Assembly: GCF_014529535.1 (NCBI RefSeq)
Contig: NC_050735.1
Coordinates: forward strand, 496,001-560,000
Reading direction: 5' to 3'
DNA from: Bradysia coprophila
Taxonomy: Eukaryota; Arthropoda; Insecta; Diptera; Sciaridae
Length of the DNA stretch: 64,000 nt
The position numbers and the translations under genes are program-made. Position 1 is the first letter of the stretch; every line of letters begins with the position of its first letter. Below, piece after piece: positions 11,940 to 23,101 of this stretch. The notes beneath the pieces are model-generated. The model had not been told where the DNA came from. It saw only the letters and a program-made list of their open reading frames with translations, and made no database searches.

Positions 11940-12777
11940 TTTTGTTTAAATGTTTTGTTTTGAAATGTAAACGTTCTGCGTAGCTAATCACTTGTGGCGA
12001 GCGATCTTCAAAGCGACCATTCAGCCATGTCACTTAATCAAATTCCGTTTAATGGCACTGAACACCTATTGTCCGTCGGATTGTGCAATAAAACATTAAA
12101 ATGTCGATTTCTATGATTGTTCACAATTGGTAAATTGAAAAGAGTTCGGTACACTCGGTTGTGGGTAACTGAAGTCCTAAGTAGGATTGGTAGGAATTAC
12201 AATGACAATCCTGACACGACTACTCTTAGATTAAACTCTGCAACGCACAAGACGAAAATATCATTTATATTACACAGAGACTGCGATTCGGATTGGTTGA
12301 CATCCATTCCAAAGTGATATTCTGATTGGAAGCACTACTGTCGTCACAGATTGAGAGCAGAATAATATCGAATGTCAAAAGGTACAATCTATGCAATCCA
12401 TTGAAATTTTGAGGTTATTTCAAAAGGTTTCGATGGATGGTGGCGATAGTAGGTCTGACGTAGCAAATAAATGGTTTCAATTTTTACCACCGACACACCG
12501 AGAACAACATTCAAACAAAATTGTGACTCCAAAATGGTAAATAATTGGCCTTTTAGCGAATTCTTATTCGGCAAACGATGGAATGACTAAAAAAAAATCT
12601 TTAAAAATTTCAACCAACGTCAAATATGTCCCAGCAACGTTTCGGACTAAATGCGATTTCTTCGGAGAAAATTTATTTTTGTTGGGATTTAAGTGCATCC
12701 GTTCCATCCGTGTACTGTCATAACAATGTCAAAAGTTAAACGGAATAATTTGCGGATTGTAAACAAACACCAAAATC
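11940..12777. promoter_or_regulatory. Divergent intergenic region between IPO11 and the ZAD zinc-finger gene
   Basis: These 838 bp separate the start codons of two genes transcribed away from each other, so they must contain both promoters and 5' UTRs. I see no convincing TATA box or other named core element. The last 80 bp before the zinc-finger start codon are also copied at 6290-6375. Confidence 0.4.
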
Positions 12778-14992
12778 ATGAAAATTTGCAGTCTCTGCTG
12801 TGATTCAAGTAAATCGGCCTTTCACAATGTTGAGACCGTGCAATTTGGTAGTGAATTTATTGCGATATCCGAAATGACAAAGGTTTTTAAAGACCTAGAG
12901 CCGGTAAGTTCAAGGCATAGAACCAATTAAAAAAAAAACCTTCGAAGCTGGCTACTGGGAGGTCATCAAAAGCCAAAAACATGGACTTCTTACAGCTCCA
13001 GTTACAACCGTACAGGTTCGTGTGGGTGTCATTAGAAAGGTAATTGCATGTAATTGATGAATTTTAAACCTATTTGCCCCGGAAGTACATGCAATTACTT
13101 TTCCAATGACACCCCACACGACCCTGTGCGGCTCGTGTAACTTTAAAAATTTCTGTAAGAAAAGTGCTTGTTTTCGGTTTTTTATCACCTCCCGCCAGCC
13201 ACACAAGCTCCACACTGGAAAATGCGTCCGGATTCGGTCGGATGTTTTTGAAAAGAAACCCTCGGTAACTTTCACAAACAAATCACTATCGTTTACAGCT
13301 GTGGTCCTCGAAAGTGGAGAAGAACATTTGCTTCGATTGCTTACAGGAACTGCAATCATCATATTTGTTCTATAAAAAATGCCTAAAGTCCAAAGAACTG
13401 TTCAGCGAAACTATTAGAGACAGTCCAAGCAAAAGAGTCACAACATCACCGAACGCTGCGAAAATCGTACCATTTCAGTGTTGCGATCAACGATTCAACA
13501 ACAGAGCTACACTCAACAAACACAAACAGCTCGTCCACGGCAGCATTGTGCGTTTTGTGTGTCGCCTGTGTCCGAAAAAATTTCTAACAAAACGCAGCGT
13601 ACGAATTCACGAGATTTCGCATAGAAAGGCGAAGAAATCGCCGGCCCTATTTTGTGACCAATGTCAAACCCAGTTCGTGCATCTCGGTACATTTGCGAAG
13701 CATAAAGAACGGCACGATAACGACACGGTGTGTTATTACTGCAATCGAGGCTATTCGGATGTGGACAAAACGAAAAAGCATATCGCCGATGGCCACGAAA
13801 CGAACGAGAAACGGTTCAGTTGCGTCAAATGCAGGAAACAATTCGAAAGTCGAAAGATTTTACTCAGACATTTCCGCACCGTACACGGCCGAATGATTCC
13901 GATGTTTTGTGGTCAATGCGAGGAGTCTTGTGAAGACCGGGACACGTTGACGAGTCACTTAGTGGAATGTAAGAAGAAGAAATCGGATGAGAACGACGAA
14001 TACTGGAATATAGAGCATTTGATCGATGATGATCTTGGCACCGAATGGTTGAACTACGAAATGTTAAGCGACGATTACTTAAACGTCGACAATGGGGAGG
14101 CAATGGTTGAAGAATTCCTGGACGATGCATTCGAAATGTTGGCAGGTCAAAATGAAGAACTGAAATGCCATCATTGTTCAACCGTTTTTATGACAGCCAG
14201 AGATCTGGTTATGCATGACATTACGAATCACGGTGAGTGTTCAACAGTGACTTAACCATAGTCGTTGTCCTAATAGAAATTGTTCAAATTTACTACACAG
14301 ACACTGTGAAACGTGATCCACCGGATAGTAAGCTGATCATGAGCGCCTGCTACAAATGTCCCAGATGTCAGACGGAATTCACTAAACAGAGTCTGTTAAT
14401 GGTTCACTTAGCTCATCATCACGGCGAATTCACGCTACTCTGCAATGAATGTGGCACTGCCTACAATGATCTAGCGAGACTACGTTCCCATCGAAAAGAA
14501 CACCAAATGGAAAACGTAACTTCATCTCTGACCGATCCACATAACACTCGCGATGGTAAAAGTCTGTGCACACTGTGCGACAAATACTTCACCACCAATG
14601 GCCTAAAGTATCACCTGAAAACCCATTCAAATGTTGTGCCGGCCTTCGTTTGTCCATTTTGTGACAAGAAATTCATCGCCAGCACAAATCTAAATGCACA
14701 CATACGGGTGCGTCACAGCGAAACGAAACCACATCCTTGCAGTCACTGTGAACGTCGGTACGCTACCGTTGATAATTTGAAGAAGCACACGGCTAGCGTT
14801 CATTTGCATATTCGGAATTTTAAGTGTGACGTTTGTGAGAAGAGTTTTCGACAAAAGTCCCACTTGAATCAACATTTATGGCAGCACAGTGGCGGTGTCA
14901 AACAGTATCAATGTTCATTGTGCATAAAGTCGTACACAAGCAAACCATCGTTGAAAAATCATTTGTCAAAAGTGCATTCGTTGACGGAATAA
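12778..14992 (+). CDS. ZAD-domain C2H2 zinc-finger protein
   Basis: A putative sequence-specific DNA-binding nuclear protein. I infer three exons, 12778-12903, 13299-14232 and 14301-14992, in phase, coding for 583 residues. The N-terminus has the two cysteine pairs of a ZAD domain: ICSLCC in exon 1 and NICFDCLQEL at the start of exon 2, split by the intron as is common in this family. About seven C2H2 fingers follow in exon 2, then an acidic linker, then about seven more in exon 3 (for example FKCDVCEKSFRQKSHLNQH). The ZAD is a dimerisation domain known mainly from insects. The stop codon lies inside an AATAAA (14988-14993), so the 3' UTR may be very short. The last two fingers plus part of the one before are duplicated at 21675-21893, and the ZAD exon at 6290. 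The target genes are unknown. Confidence 0.9.
12945..13195. repeat. Inverted repeat in intron 1 of the zinc-finger gene
   Basis: The phrases GGCTACTGGGAGGTCATC, TTCTTACAG and CGTGTGGGTGTCATTAGAAAG at 12948-13045 are mirrored at 13090-13197 by CTTTTCCAATGACACCCCACACG and onwards, ending CACCTCCCGCCAGCC. Single arms related to it occur at 6640-6770 and 32755-32870. It behaves like a dispersed miniature inverted-repeat element. Confidence 0.55.
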
Positions 14993-15027
14993 AGATGTTA
15001 CTCCAACGGTATGTACAACGGTCTTTT

Positions 15028-16022
15028 AACAAACAAGGCATCAGAACAGTCGGAGCGTTTGCTGCGACTTAGCCCCGTACAACCCGTAATCCTATTTCGT
15101 CCGCAACCATAATACGTCCGTAGCCCTAATAAGCCCGGAACCCTAATACGTCTACAACCCTCTAATGCGTCTGTTACCAAGATGCAAGTCAAGTTGGGCA
15201 TTGTCAAATTTACTGAAACTGTTCATTTTTTAAATTGCGCATAGCGCAATTACGAAAGCCCGTACGAAGTACCTCTCAAATAAAACCAACAATTTACGAC
15301 ATTATTTTAGAAATCCAAAATTTTTTGCCAACTTTCCATTGGGTATTCAATTACCTCTCAAATGAAACAAAAACTAGCAAAATCGGTTGAGATTTACTCG
15401 ATTTATGTGCAAAAAGCACTTAGGGCCGAGTAGCGGCCTTAGTGCAAGGGCCCTTATTTGAAACTTTTTTTCGTCACGTTCTTTTCGGTATTCAATTACC
15501 TTCCATAAAAAACTAAAACTAGCAAAATCGGATGAGATTTACTCGATTTATGTGCAAAAAACACTTAGGGCCGAGTAACGACCTTTGAGCCCTCCCAACA
15601 AGCCCGCGTTGCATCTTACCCAAAAACAATGTTTGGCAACTTTGTTCTACTCGTCAATACCTTTCATTTGATATATCAGAAGCAGCTATTGCGTGCGTTT
15701 TTCGGTAGATATCGTCGAAAGACTGAAAAACACCTATAGAGCCCTAGCTCTGGAAGGGCCGACCCTACCATGCTCATTTTCGAACTTGACCTTACTTTTG
15801 TCGATACCAATCGGGGAAAAAAAGAATTTTGAAAAAAGGTTGTGATTTACTCTAGCTAGAGGGGTCACGGACAGACGGACAGACGGACGGACGGACGGAT
15901 TATTGCGGATTCGTTATCTATGAACATAGGCAAACACTTTGCCCTTACCGTCTGCTTCGAATTCCATCAATTACACACGGCATCGTAATCCTATAAGCCC
16001 CTTTGTACTTCGTACGGGGCTA
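15028..16022. repeat. R1 dispersed repeat, copy in duplication A
   Basis: It runs from a GGCATCAGAACAGTCGGAGC flank through TTAGCCCCGTAC to a closing GTACGGGGCTAA, so the two ends form a short inverted repeat. The body is close to the reverse complement of 1-1590 and contains about two units of the 144-bp sequence. It sits between the 3' ends of the zinc-finger gene and the ORC4 exon copy. No gene is seen in it. Confidence 0.8.
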
Positions 16023-16135
16023 AAAACTGCAACTCCTGAACCAAAACCCTCAAGTGACGAAGATGCAATTAAAGTCTCGACTCAATTTTATTACAAAAAA
16101 ATTCACTTTACGGAAAGGTCTTACGGAACTTAACT

Positions 16136-16300
16136 CTAAATAAACGAACTTTGTGCCCACTGTTTGATTTCGGTAGGTAGATTTGGGTATTTGGTTACAG
16201 CTTTGTTGATCTGACAGACCATAATGTTTAATTTGTTCATTTGGAATTCTTTCTGCACTTTGGATGACGTCTCGCTTAACAGCCGTATTAGAGCGTCGTT
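16136..16300 (-). pseudogene. Extra copy of the ORC4 terminal exon
   Basis: A 165-bp exon with an intact TTTTTACAG acceptor, an open frame, a TAG stop and a downstream AATAAA on the minus strand. It codes for the ORC4 C-terminus, with KYPNLPTEIKQWAQSS recognisable from the family. It differs from 23213-23377 by one base, giving SSFI in place of SSLI at the end. It stands about 7 kb farther from the rest of ORC4 than the other copy, so the nearer copy is the likelier functional one. It could still act as an alternative last exon, because nothing in it is broken. Confidence 0.8.
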
Positions 16301-16471
16301 CTGTAAAAAGAAAAGTTTGTTGTCAGAGAAGCCTTGCTAGGTTGAATAAGTTAAAAACTGAATAAGTGCTTCACCAACATTCGACCGGTACATAGTTTTG
16401 CTGAAAACTCGGATACCGGGAAATATACCTGGCCCAACGGGAATAAATAATGAAAGGAAGAAAAAGAAGCG

Positions 16472-18015
16472 CAGGGCGGCATGTGACTTACTTTTCTCAC
16501 TAATTCCGACTGTTTTTAAAAGAAGCGATAGTGACCTACTTTTTCCTGATTTTTTTACTTTTATCACTATTTCCAACTATTTTGAAAGAAATATTGAAAA
16601 ATCGGAACAATTTCTTATTTCAACTTAATATTTATTACAAAAAGACGTCAAAAAATTTTCCGATTGTCCTAAGTATTACGGTACCTCGGTTTTTTAAGAC
16701 GTACACAAACCACAGTAGTCCACTTATCCCATGTGAATCTAAAATTCGCAGAGAATCTTTTTTTGTTGAACAGAAAGTAGCCGCAGGTAGCTGTATTCTG
16801 GGACCAGTATCCTACAGATGCTTCTGCAAAGGTTTCTACACGCAATCTACAGGTATACGACATTCAAACAATAAAAGAATTGACGAACAAAAATGTTAAG
16901 ATGTAGTTTCGCCTATGAAAATATCGTATCTATAGACGAAATCAGCTCAAAAGTTTGCCTGTAAAAGTTCATTTGAAATGTATTTCAGCTCCCTATGCAG
17001 TAATAGAAAGCACTGAAATTAAAAATTCAAATTAGTTTAAGTTTTTGTATTGGCAAGGTCCAAAAATAGGGTGAATGTGCTGGAATGGAGAAAGTCATCT
17101 CCTGGAAAACCCTCAGCTGATGCGATTTTTCGAAATAAATTCAATTGTTAGTATTTAACGAAAAAGACATTAAAGTTAACTTTATTTCACTGTGGCGAAA
17201 CTTAACCTCAAGTTTTTGAGTAAAATATCTTACTTGGTAATGGAACAAATGGTGGAAATGGCAATTCTTGTGTGTTTACCAACCTGGACTACAACTCGAT
17301 CGCCAAAATTCACACAGCAGTGCCAATTCCAGCATTTGTTACATTGGTAAGTAATGTACTACTTGAATCAAGCAAAGGTAAACAATGTTAGCAATCGCTC
17401 AGCTAGTTTCCTTAATCGATGAGGTAAACGGGAAATAACTCCGGTATTTTATTTTTCCTAAAAGGCTGTCCGTAAGTCTATAAACAATTCTAATTTTAAT
17501 CACCTTCCTTTATGGTACATTCAGATATCCACGATTTAATAACAGAGTCTGTTTAAACATGTGCTGTTAGGTCTTAAATATATCAGATGGAGTTCTTTTG
17601 CTCTAAAAAACGTTTGTAAAAAAAATATTTCATTTTGAGTCATTTCAGTTTAAGGGACAAAAACAAGTAATCATATAACAATAAGTTCTTAGGGCCTTCC
17701 AACCGCCAAAACTACGGTTCTTATTATTTTCAGATGTCCCAATCACACTTTGTCATCCAGTAAAAGGTTTTGTCTCAATAAAGTAATCAATAAATCGAAT
17801 TTCGTGCTCCTTTTCCAAGATTTTTAAACCTCCCGCACGTTGCCAACAAGCGCTAAGGTGTTACTTTACTTTTTCTTAGTATAAAATGGCGATTTAGAGT
17901 TGGTTTTTCTCACTATTTGGTCATTTTTAGTAAATCAATTCACAGTGAGAAAACCAACTATTTTCGGTAAATCACTTTTTTACTATTTTCTGAAGAAAAA
18001 TCACATGCCGCACTG
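16472..18015. mobile_element. 1.5-kb terminal-inverted-repeat DNA transposon
   Basis: The ends read CAGGGCGGCATGTGA and, reversed, CAGTGCGGCATGTGA. The bases GAAGCG stand on both sides (16466-16471 and 18016-18021). The matching place in duplication copy B (near 23545) has GAAGCG once and no insert, so the borders are well supported. I find no transposase frame. The CAG-start termini are compatible with hAT or CACTA-like elements, but the superfamily is open. Confidence 0.75.
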
Positions 18016-18042
18016 GAAGCGGGAAAATGACTCAATATCAGA

Positions 18043-18292
18043 AAATGACCGGAAATCGATAACTGACCGGAAATCGATAACTGACCGGAAATCGATAACT
18101 GACCGGAAATCGATAACTGACCGGAAATCGATAACTGACCGGAAATCGATAACTGACCGGAAATCGATAACTGACCGGAAATCGATAACTGACCGGAAAT
18201 CGATAACTGACCGGAAATCGATAACTGACCGGAAATCGATAACTGACCGGAAATCGATAACTGACCGGAAATCGATAACTGACCGGAAATCA
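18043..18292. repeat. 18-bp minisatellite
   Basis: The unit ATCGATAACTGACCGGAA is repeated about 13 to 14 times with no visible variation. Because 18 is a multiple of three, it stays open in several frames and yields artificial hexapeptide repeats (KSITDR on one strand, ISGQLS on the other). The corresponding stretch in copy B, 23555-23690, holds only degenerate units. I do not take it as coding. Confidence 0.93.
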
Positions 18293-19376
18293 AACGATCA
18301 AACTGATCAAACGAAAATTTATGCTCGCTTCGCTAGTGATTTCGGCTTTAATGGATTTTCTTCATCACGGAAACATCGAAATAGTTAAAATAGTCTGGAC
18401 TTTCAGAACTGATTTTTATTCGAAAAGCACATTTTTATGCATACGTCAGGCTCCATTCTCAAAAATTTTCGCTCGCTCCGCTCCCGACAAAAAACATTGT
18501 TTATCAGCATTATCGAAAAGTTTTGAAATAATGCTATATGTGTTCAGGAACCTAGAAGAGGATTTACATAGGTAGGTTGCCTCAGTGAGATTGAAAATAA
18601 ATATTCTTTGCCGGAAATTCCAACTTTTCTACTGAAAAATTCCAAAATTTTTACCGAGAAATTCCAACATCTTGACTGGGGAATTCGGTCGAATTTTAGT
18701 GTATACTGCGAAAAATCGGGAAATCGGATTCGTATGACGAAAAAAAAAAACAATATTTACACACGCGCCATAGTTTCAGGCCTATGCTAAGTTATTACGC
18801 TACACCTGACATCAAAAACATCTTGTACGACGACTTTGATCTTTGAGAAGGGCTATACCAACGGTCTTGGGTCAAATATCGTAGAAAATTCAAATCGGTG
18901 CAAATGACGAATGGAATTTTCAAATAAAATTTTTATGTGAAAGACCTGTGACCTGCAATGAAAGTAGATAAGTTGGTATGGCCACCATACAAGTCGGAGC
19001 ACATACGGATTTGTATGGCGCCACCTCAAACGAACTCATTTCTAGTGCAAATTTCCACCTATCTATTTATTTTCTTGTTTAAAATCGGGTTTGCTCAGTT
19101 AAAATACTTTTATTCTGCCAAATCAATTTCGGTACCAAATAGATACCATCTTCAGTGGCTAAAAACATAAACATAATGAGAACACAGAATATCATTATAC
19201 AGCGCAAAGGTTTCTTTTTTACCTCAATTCTTTTAAAGCACAAAAATAAGCACTTGTGTGCATCGTCAATTAAATTCAATACTAAATCGATTTAGATCAA
19301 AATCAAAACGTAAAGAGAGAGGAGAAAACAAAAATGAATTTCTACTAGATGAAAGCATTACGTACAGAGAGTAACA

Positions 19377-20030
19377 TCAAATCACGTTATTATAGGCAGT
19401 AGATAACATTATACAATCGGTGTGTTTATTCAGACAATTCGGTGTCTTCTTAACCGCAATCATCTCTAAAATGTCTCTTTTCTTCTGCTGACTTTCACGA
19501 ACAACAATTTTAACTTTATCCCACAACGGTGTATGATTGTTCGTAATAGCGTGATCACGTAAGGCACTGTGGTTACTGTTCTTAATGCTTATGTTGTACT
19601 TATGTTGATAGATTCTGTCCTTCAAAAGCTGTAATGTCTGGCCAACGTATTTGTACCCGCACGAACAGGGAATACAGTACACCAAATGTGAACAATGTAA
19701 CTTTGGCGTCGGATCTTTGAGTCTACTAAAAATAGACTTCTTCAACGTGTTGTCGCCTTTTCCAACCAGCATGACGTCATCCTTGCATATGGCTTTCAGT
19801 TTCTCAAACAGGCCTTTAACATAGGGTACGGCAGCTATCGGGAGTTTCTCTTTGATCGGTTTCACATCTCCATTTTTTGTAAACTTTTCGTGTGCTTTTT
19901 TGATCATACATTCAACCAAACCATTCGGGTACATATTCTTGGCTAAAGTTTCTCTCAGCAATTCAAAGTTTTTGTTGTGGAACTCGGGTTCAGACAATAG
20001 AAGAATCTTCACATTGCATGCCGATGCGAT
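19377..20030 (-). mobile_element. Penelope-like retroelement remnant (GIY-YIG endonuclease end)
   Basis: An open frame of about 210 codons ends at 19377. It has a cysteine pair in HLVYCIPCSCGYKYVGQT followed by LLKDRIYQHK, a histidine-rich stretch and a short C-terminal tail. This is the arrangement of the GIY-YIG endonuclease at the C-terminus of Penelope-like elements. The reverse transcriptase part that should lie upstream is absent, so this is a 5'-truncated remnant. It lies in the 2.7 kb between the two duplication copies. The frame is still open, which suggests a fairly recent insertion. Confidence 0.8.
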
Positions 20031-20059
20031 CGATTAAATCATGTTCCAAGAAGTTCTGC

Positions 20060-21047
20060 ATGTACATTATGAATGAATCCATTAAGTCCATTCATAAAGA
20101 CATTTCCAAAGCAGCTCAGATTTCTAATGGTTCGCCTGATGCTGAACCGGATTGCTGTCTGCCGATTTCTAATGGTTCGCCTGATGCTGAACCGGAAACA
20201 CCGGAATCGTGCCGCGTGCCACCTGACAGTCCTCCATCGATGCACATTGCTGCGAACAGTTCCGGTAAGTGTCCATTGTTAGACTTGTAGAACGACTTTC
20301 ACTGTATGTCTCTTCTCACGTATGTCTATTTAGATGATCCAAACGCTACCATCATCAGCCCGCATTGCTCGGTTGCTACGGACGAATTGCGCCAGTGCTT
20401 GCAGTTGGCTACGCCTCTCCAAGCTATTTTGGTTGAGGTGCGCCAAAAAATTTTCTTAAATCCGGCCGTTAACGACCACTACAAGGCCTACTTCGACGAT
20501 ATGTTGTTTGCTGCTAGGGAACCTCCTCCTCCAGTTCGTCCTTCTTCCCTTCTTCCCAGTTCAACACCAATTAGATCTCCCACTCCATCACCCATTTTCC
20601 CACACAATATTTCACCCATTCCTTATCTCACTCCATCCCCCACTCCACCACCAATTCCCACCCAATATTCCACTAATCCCATCTCCTCCCAAAGCAGATG
20701 CACAAACATGCAGCATTTGCGGATTCGTCGTCAATAGTCGATATCGGTCGCAGCTGCTGCAACACATGATGACGCACGAGAACAAAATAACGTGTCCGGT
20801 GTGTACAAAGGCCATGGCAAAAAGGAGCCTCGCAGCACATACGTGCCAGTCGTCGTCCAACCGTCCTCGACATCAGTGTACGGTGTGTGGAAAAACATAC
20901 GCTAAGGCCCGGATTTTGAAGGCGCACCATTCGACGTTGGCGTATTACGTTGGCTGTGATGGAAGACATCTAACATCCGACTGTTCATGCTTGGAGCTAG
21001 CGTACTATGCCATACACTACTTTTTGAATGACTACTTATTATGGTGA
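20060..21047 (+). CDS. Possible small C2H2 zinc-finger gene, model uncertain
   Basis: A first exon from about 20060 to 20264 carries a twice-repeated ISNGSPDAEP. It joins in phase, through a 69-bp GT-AG intron, to an exon from 20334 that codes for DDPNATIISPHCSVATDEL and then a long proline-serine-rich stretch. From about 20700 fingers appear (TCSICGFVVNSRY, ITCPVCTKAMAKRS, HQCTVCGKTYAKAR), but in the +1 frame relative to the proline-rich exon. Either an unseen intron with a weak donor near 20535-20558 and an acceptor near 20695 restores the frame, or the gene is broken. The last finger lacks a normally spaced second histidine. I do not recognise the protein. It may be a fragment brought in with the inserted block. 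Confidence 0.45.
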
Positions 21048-21456
21048 GAAACCAACAATAAATGGGATAATTTTCGAAGGTTACATCAACGATATTATTT
21101 TCCGCTTACAGACATTGTCGTTCAGTAAATTTGTTCTGCAACAAGTGCAAGTGGATGCTCACTATCTGCAAATGAAATTATATGTGAACGTGGCTAGTGT
21201 AATTTATAGCGGAATAAAAGCGCGGCAGCCCTACAATTTATCTGCATTTTTTTGGTTACTTGAACTTTTCTGTACGATGTGGGAACGACGGCCTAAGACA
21301 ATAATCCAAATATCGCATCGTAAATAATCGAAAAATTTATTTCACACCAGGGCGGTCATCACAACATTTACAACGACCAAATCAACTTAATCCAATAGAA
21401 CGAATCATTATTTACAGCCGCACATTTTTACAACATCCCGATGAGCATCACACTTA

Positions 21457-21665
21457 AACACTATCGGAATCCTTCTTCTTGTATGATTTACTGCAAATAT
21501 CACAAATGTACAGCTCGCCTTCACGCTTCTGACGATTTCTCTTCGGTTTGTTTTTGACCGGTTTTACTTTTCGAGATTTTTCTTCTGTTGTAGACGAATT
21601 GTGCTCTAAGTCGACATCCAGATCGATACAGTTCTGTGTGGAGAGTGTATCGACATTAACGTCAC
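21457..21665 (-). pseudogene. Cut-off 3' end of another zinc-finger gene
   Basis: On the minus strand a frame runs from the duplication border to a stop at 21454. It is basic in the middle (KPKRNRQKRE) and ends with YICDICSKSYKKKDSDSV, the first half of a C2H2 finger. It starts abruptly at the border with duplication copy B, so it looks like a gene tail separated from its body by the rearrangement. It has no counterpart elsewhere in the window. Confidence 0.5.
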
Positions 21666-21674
21666 CACCGTTAA

Positions 21675-21893
21675 TCATTTGAAAAAGCACACGGCTAGCG
21701 TGCATTTGCATATTCGGAATTTTAAGTGTGACGTTTGTGAGAAGAGTTTTCGACAAAAGTCCCACTTGAATCAACATTTATGGCAGCACAGTGGCGGTGT
21801 CAAACAGTATCAATGTTCATTGTGCATAAAGTCGTACACAAGCAAACCATCGTTGAAAAATCATTTGTCAAAAGTGCATTCGTTGACGGAATA
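21675..21893 (+). pseudogene. Duplicated tail of the ZAD zinc-finger gene
   Basis: An open frame of 71 codons ending in TAA repeats the last fingers of the gene at 12778-14992 almost without change (FKCDVCEKSFRQKSHLNQH and YQCSLCIKSYTSKPSLKNH). There is no ZAD, no splice acceptor and no start context ahead of it. It is the left part of duplication copy B and is presumably not expressed as a protein. Confidence 0.85.
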
Positions 21894-21924
21894 AAGATGT
21901 TAACGGTATGCACGTCTTTGAACA

Positions 21925-23101
21925 AACGAGCCATCAGAACAGTCGGAGCGTTTGCTGCGACTGAGCCCCGTACGAACCCGTATATCTATTGCGTACGTGA
22001 CCCTAGTGCGTCTGTCACCCTACTTTGACTGTAGACCTATTGCACCCCAAACGTAGTTGAAGTCAAATTATTATGAAATGTGTACATCTTAGAAATTGCG
22101 CATAGCGCAATTACGAAGCCTCGTACGACGTTCCTTTCAAATGTTACACATATTTCAAGTTGACCTAAAATTTTAATTTATTGAGAGGCCTAAGGCCAAG
22201 TTACGGCCTTAGTCCAACGACCCAAATTTTTTTTCCAACAGTATTCTATTCGGCCTTCGATTACCTTCCAAATGAAACAAAAATTAACTACCTTTTAAAT
22301 GAAAAAAAAAATTAGGAAAATCGGATGAAATTTACTCGAGTTATATGCAAAATACACTTAGGGCCGAGTAGCAGCCTTAGTCCCAGGACCCAAATTTATT
22401 TATTTTTTCAACAACATTCTATTCGGTGTTCGATTACCTTTCAAATGAAAAATAAATTAGGAAAATCGGATCAAATTTACTCGAGTTATATGCAAAACAC
22501 ACTTAGGGCCGAGGAGCTGCCTCAGTCCAAGGACCCAAATTTAAAACGTTTTTCGCCACATTATATTCGGACTTCGATTACCTTTCAAATGAAACAAAAA
22601 TTACGAAAAAAGGATGAAATTTACTCGAGTTATATGCAAAATACACTTAGGGCCGAGTAGCCTTTCACTTCTAGGGCCCTAACTCACGGTCCATTCACCC
22701 GATTTTAATAAACTTTTTTTTCCTGGATCGGTATCGACAATACCTATCATTTGCCGTTTCATTTGCATTTCCATCGTTTTTTTTGCCGTAAATATCCCCA
22801 AAAGACCTTAAAGCACTTAGGCGGCCCTAACTCACGAAGGGCCGACCCAAATGTGCCCATCTTCGAACTTAGCCTCACTATTTTGACTATCTTTCAGGGA
22901 AAAAAACATTTTGAAATCGGATTTGATTTACTCAAGATATCGACGTGACGGACAGACAGACGGACAGACAAAATTTTTATTGCGGATTCGTTATCTATGA
23001 ACATAGGCAAACACTTTGCCCTTACCGTCTGCTTCGAATTCCATCAATTACACACGGCATCGTAATCCTATAAGCCCCTTTGTACTTCGTACGGGGCTAA
23101 A
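21925..23101. repeat. R1 dispersed repeat, copy in duplication B
   Basis: It runs from GAGCCCCGTACGAAC to GTACGGGGCTAA and has about three diverged units of the 144-bp sequence (the phrase ACTTAGGGCCGAG recurs at about 22360, 22500 and 22645). The last 125 bp match copy A almost perfectly, but the body does not. No gene is seen in it. Confidence 0.75.

Larger units (their letters stand above)
14765..18950. repeat. Tandem duplication, copy A
   Basis: It contains, in order, the last fingers of the zinc-finger gene, an R1 repeat, an ORC4 terminal exon, an 18-bp minisatellite and ORC4 intron sequence. The same order is found at 21665-25245. Identity is near complete over the finger tail and over 15900-16465, and high over 18300-18950. 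Copy A alone carries the 1.5-kb insertion at 16472-18015. The right boundary is sharp: both copies share GAAAGACCTGTGACCTG and then differ. Confidence 0.88.

Noticed and set aside
13106-13375. Open frame with cysteines ahead of the zinc-finger exon 2
   Set aside because: It covers the inverted repeat of intron 1 and is out of frame with the ZAD cysteines of exon 2.
15939-16133. Conserved 64-codon frame, repeated at 23016-23210
   Set aside because: Conservation comes from the recent tandem duplication. It spans the R1 end and the 3' flank of ORC4 and resembles no protein.
17900-18388. Open frame of 162 codons with KSITDR repeats
   Set aside because: It exists only because the 18-bp minisatellite is a multiple of three and stop-free; the opposite strand is open for the same reason.
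19377-20030. Host GIY-YIG nuclease gene
   Set aside because: The cysteine pair, spacing and histidine-rich tail fit the C-terminus of a Penelope-like element, and no host-type upstream exon is seen.
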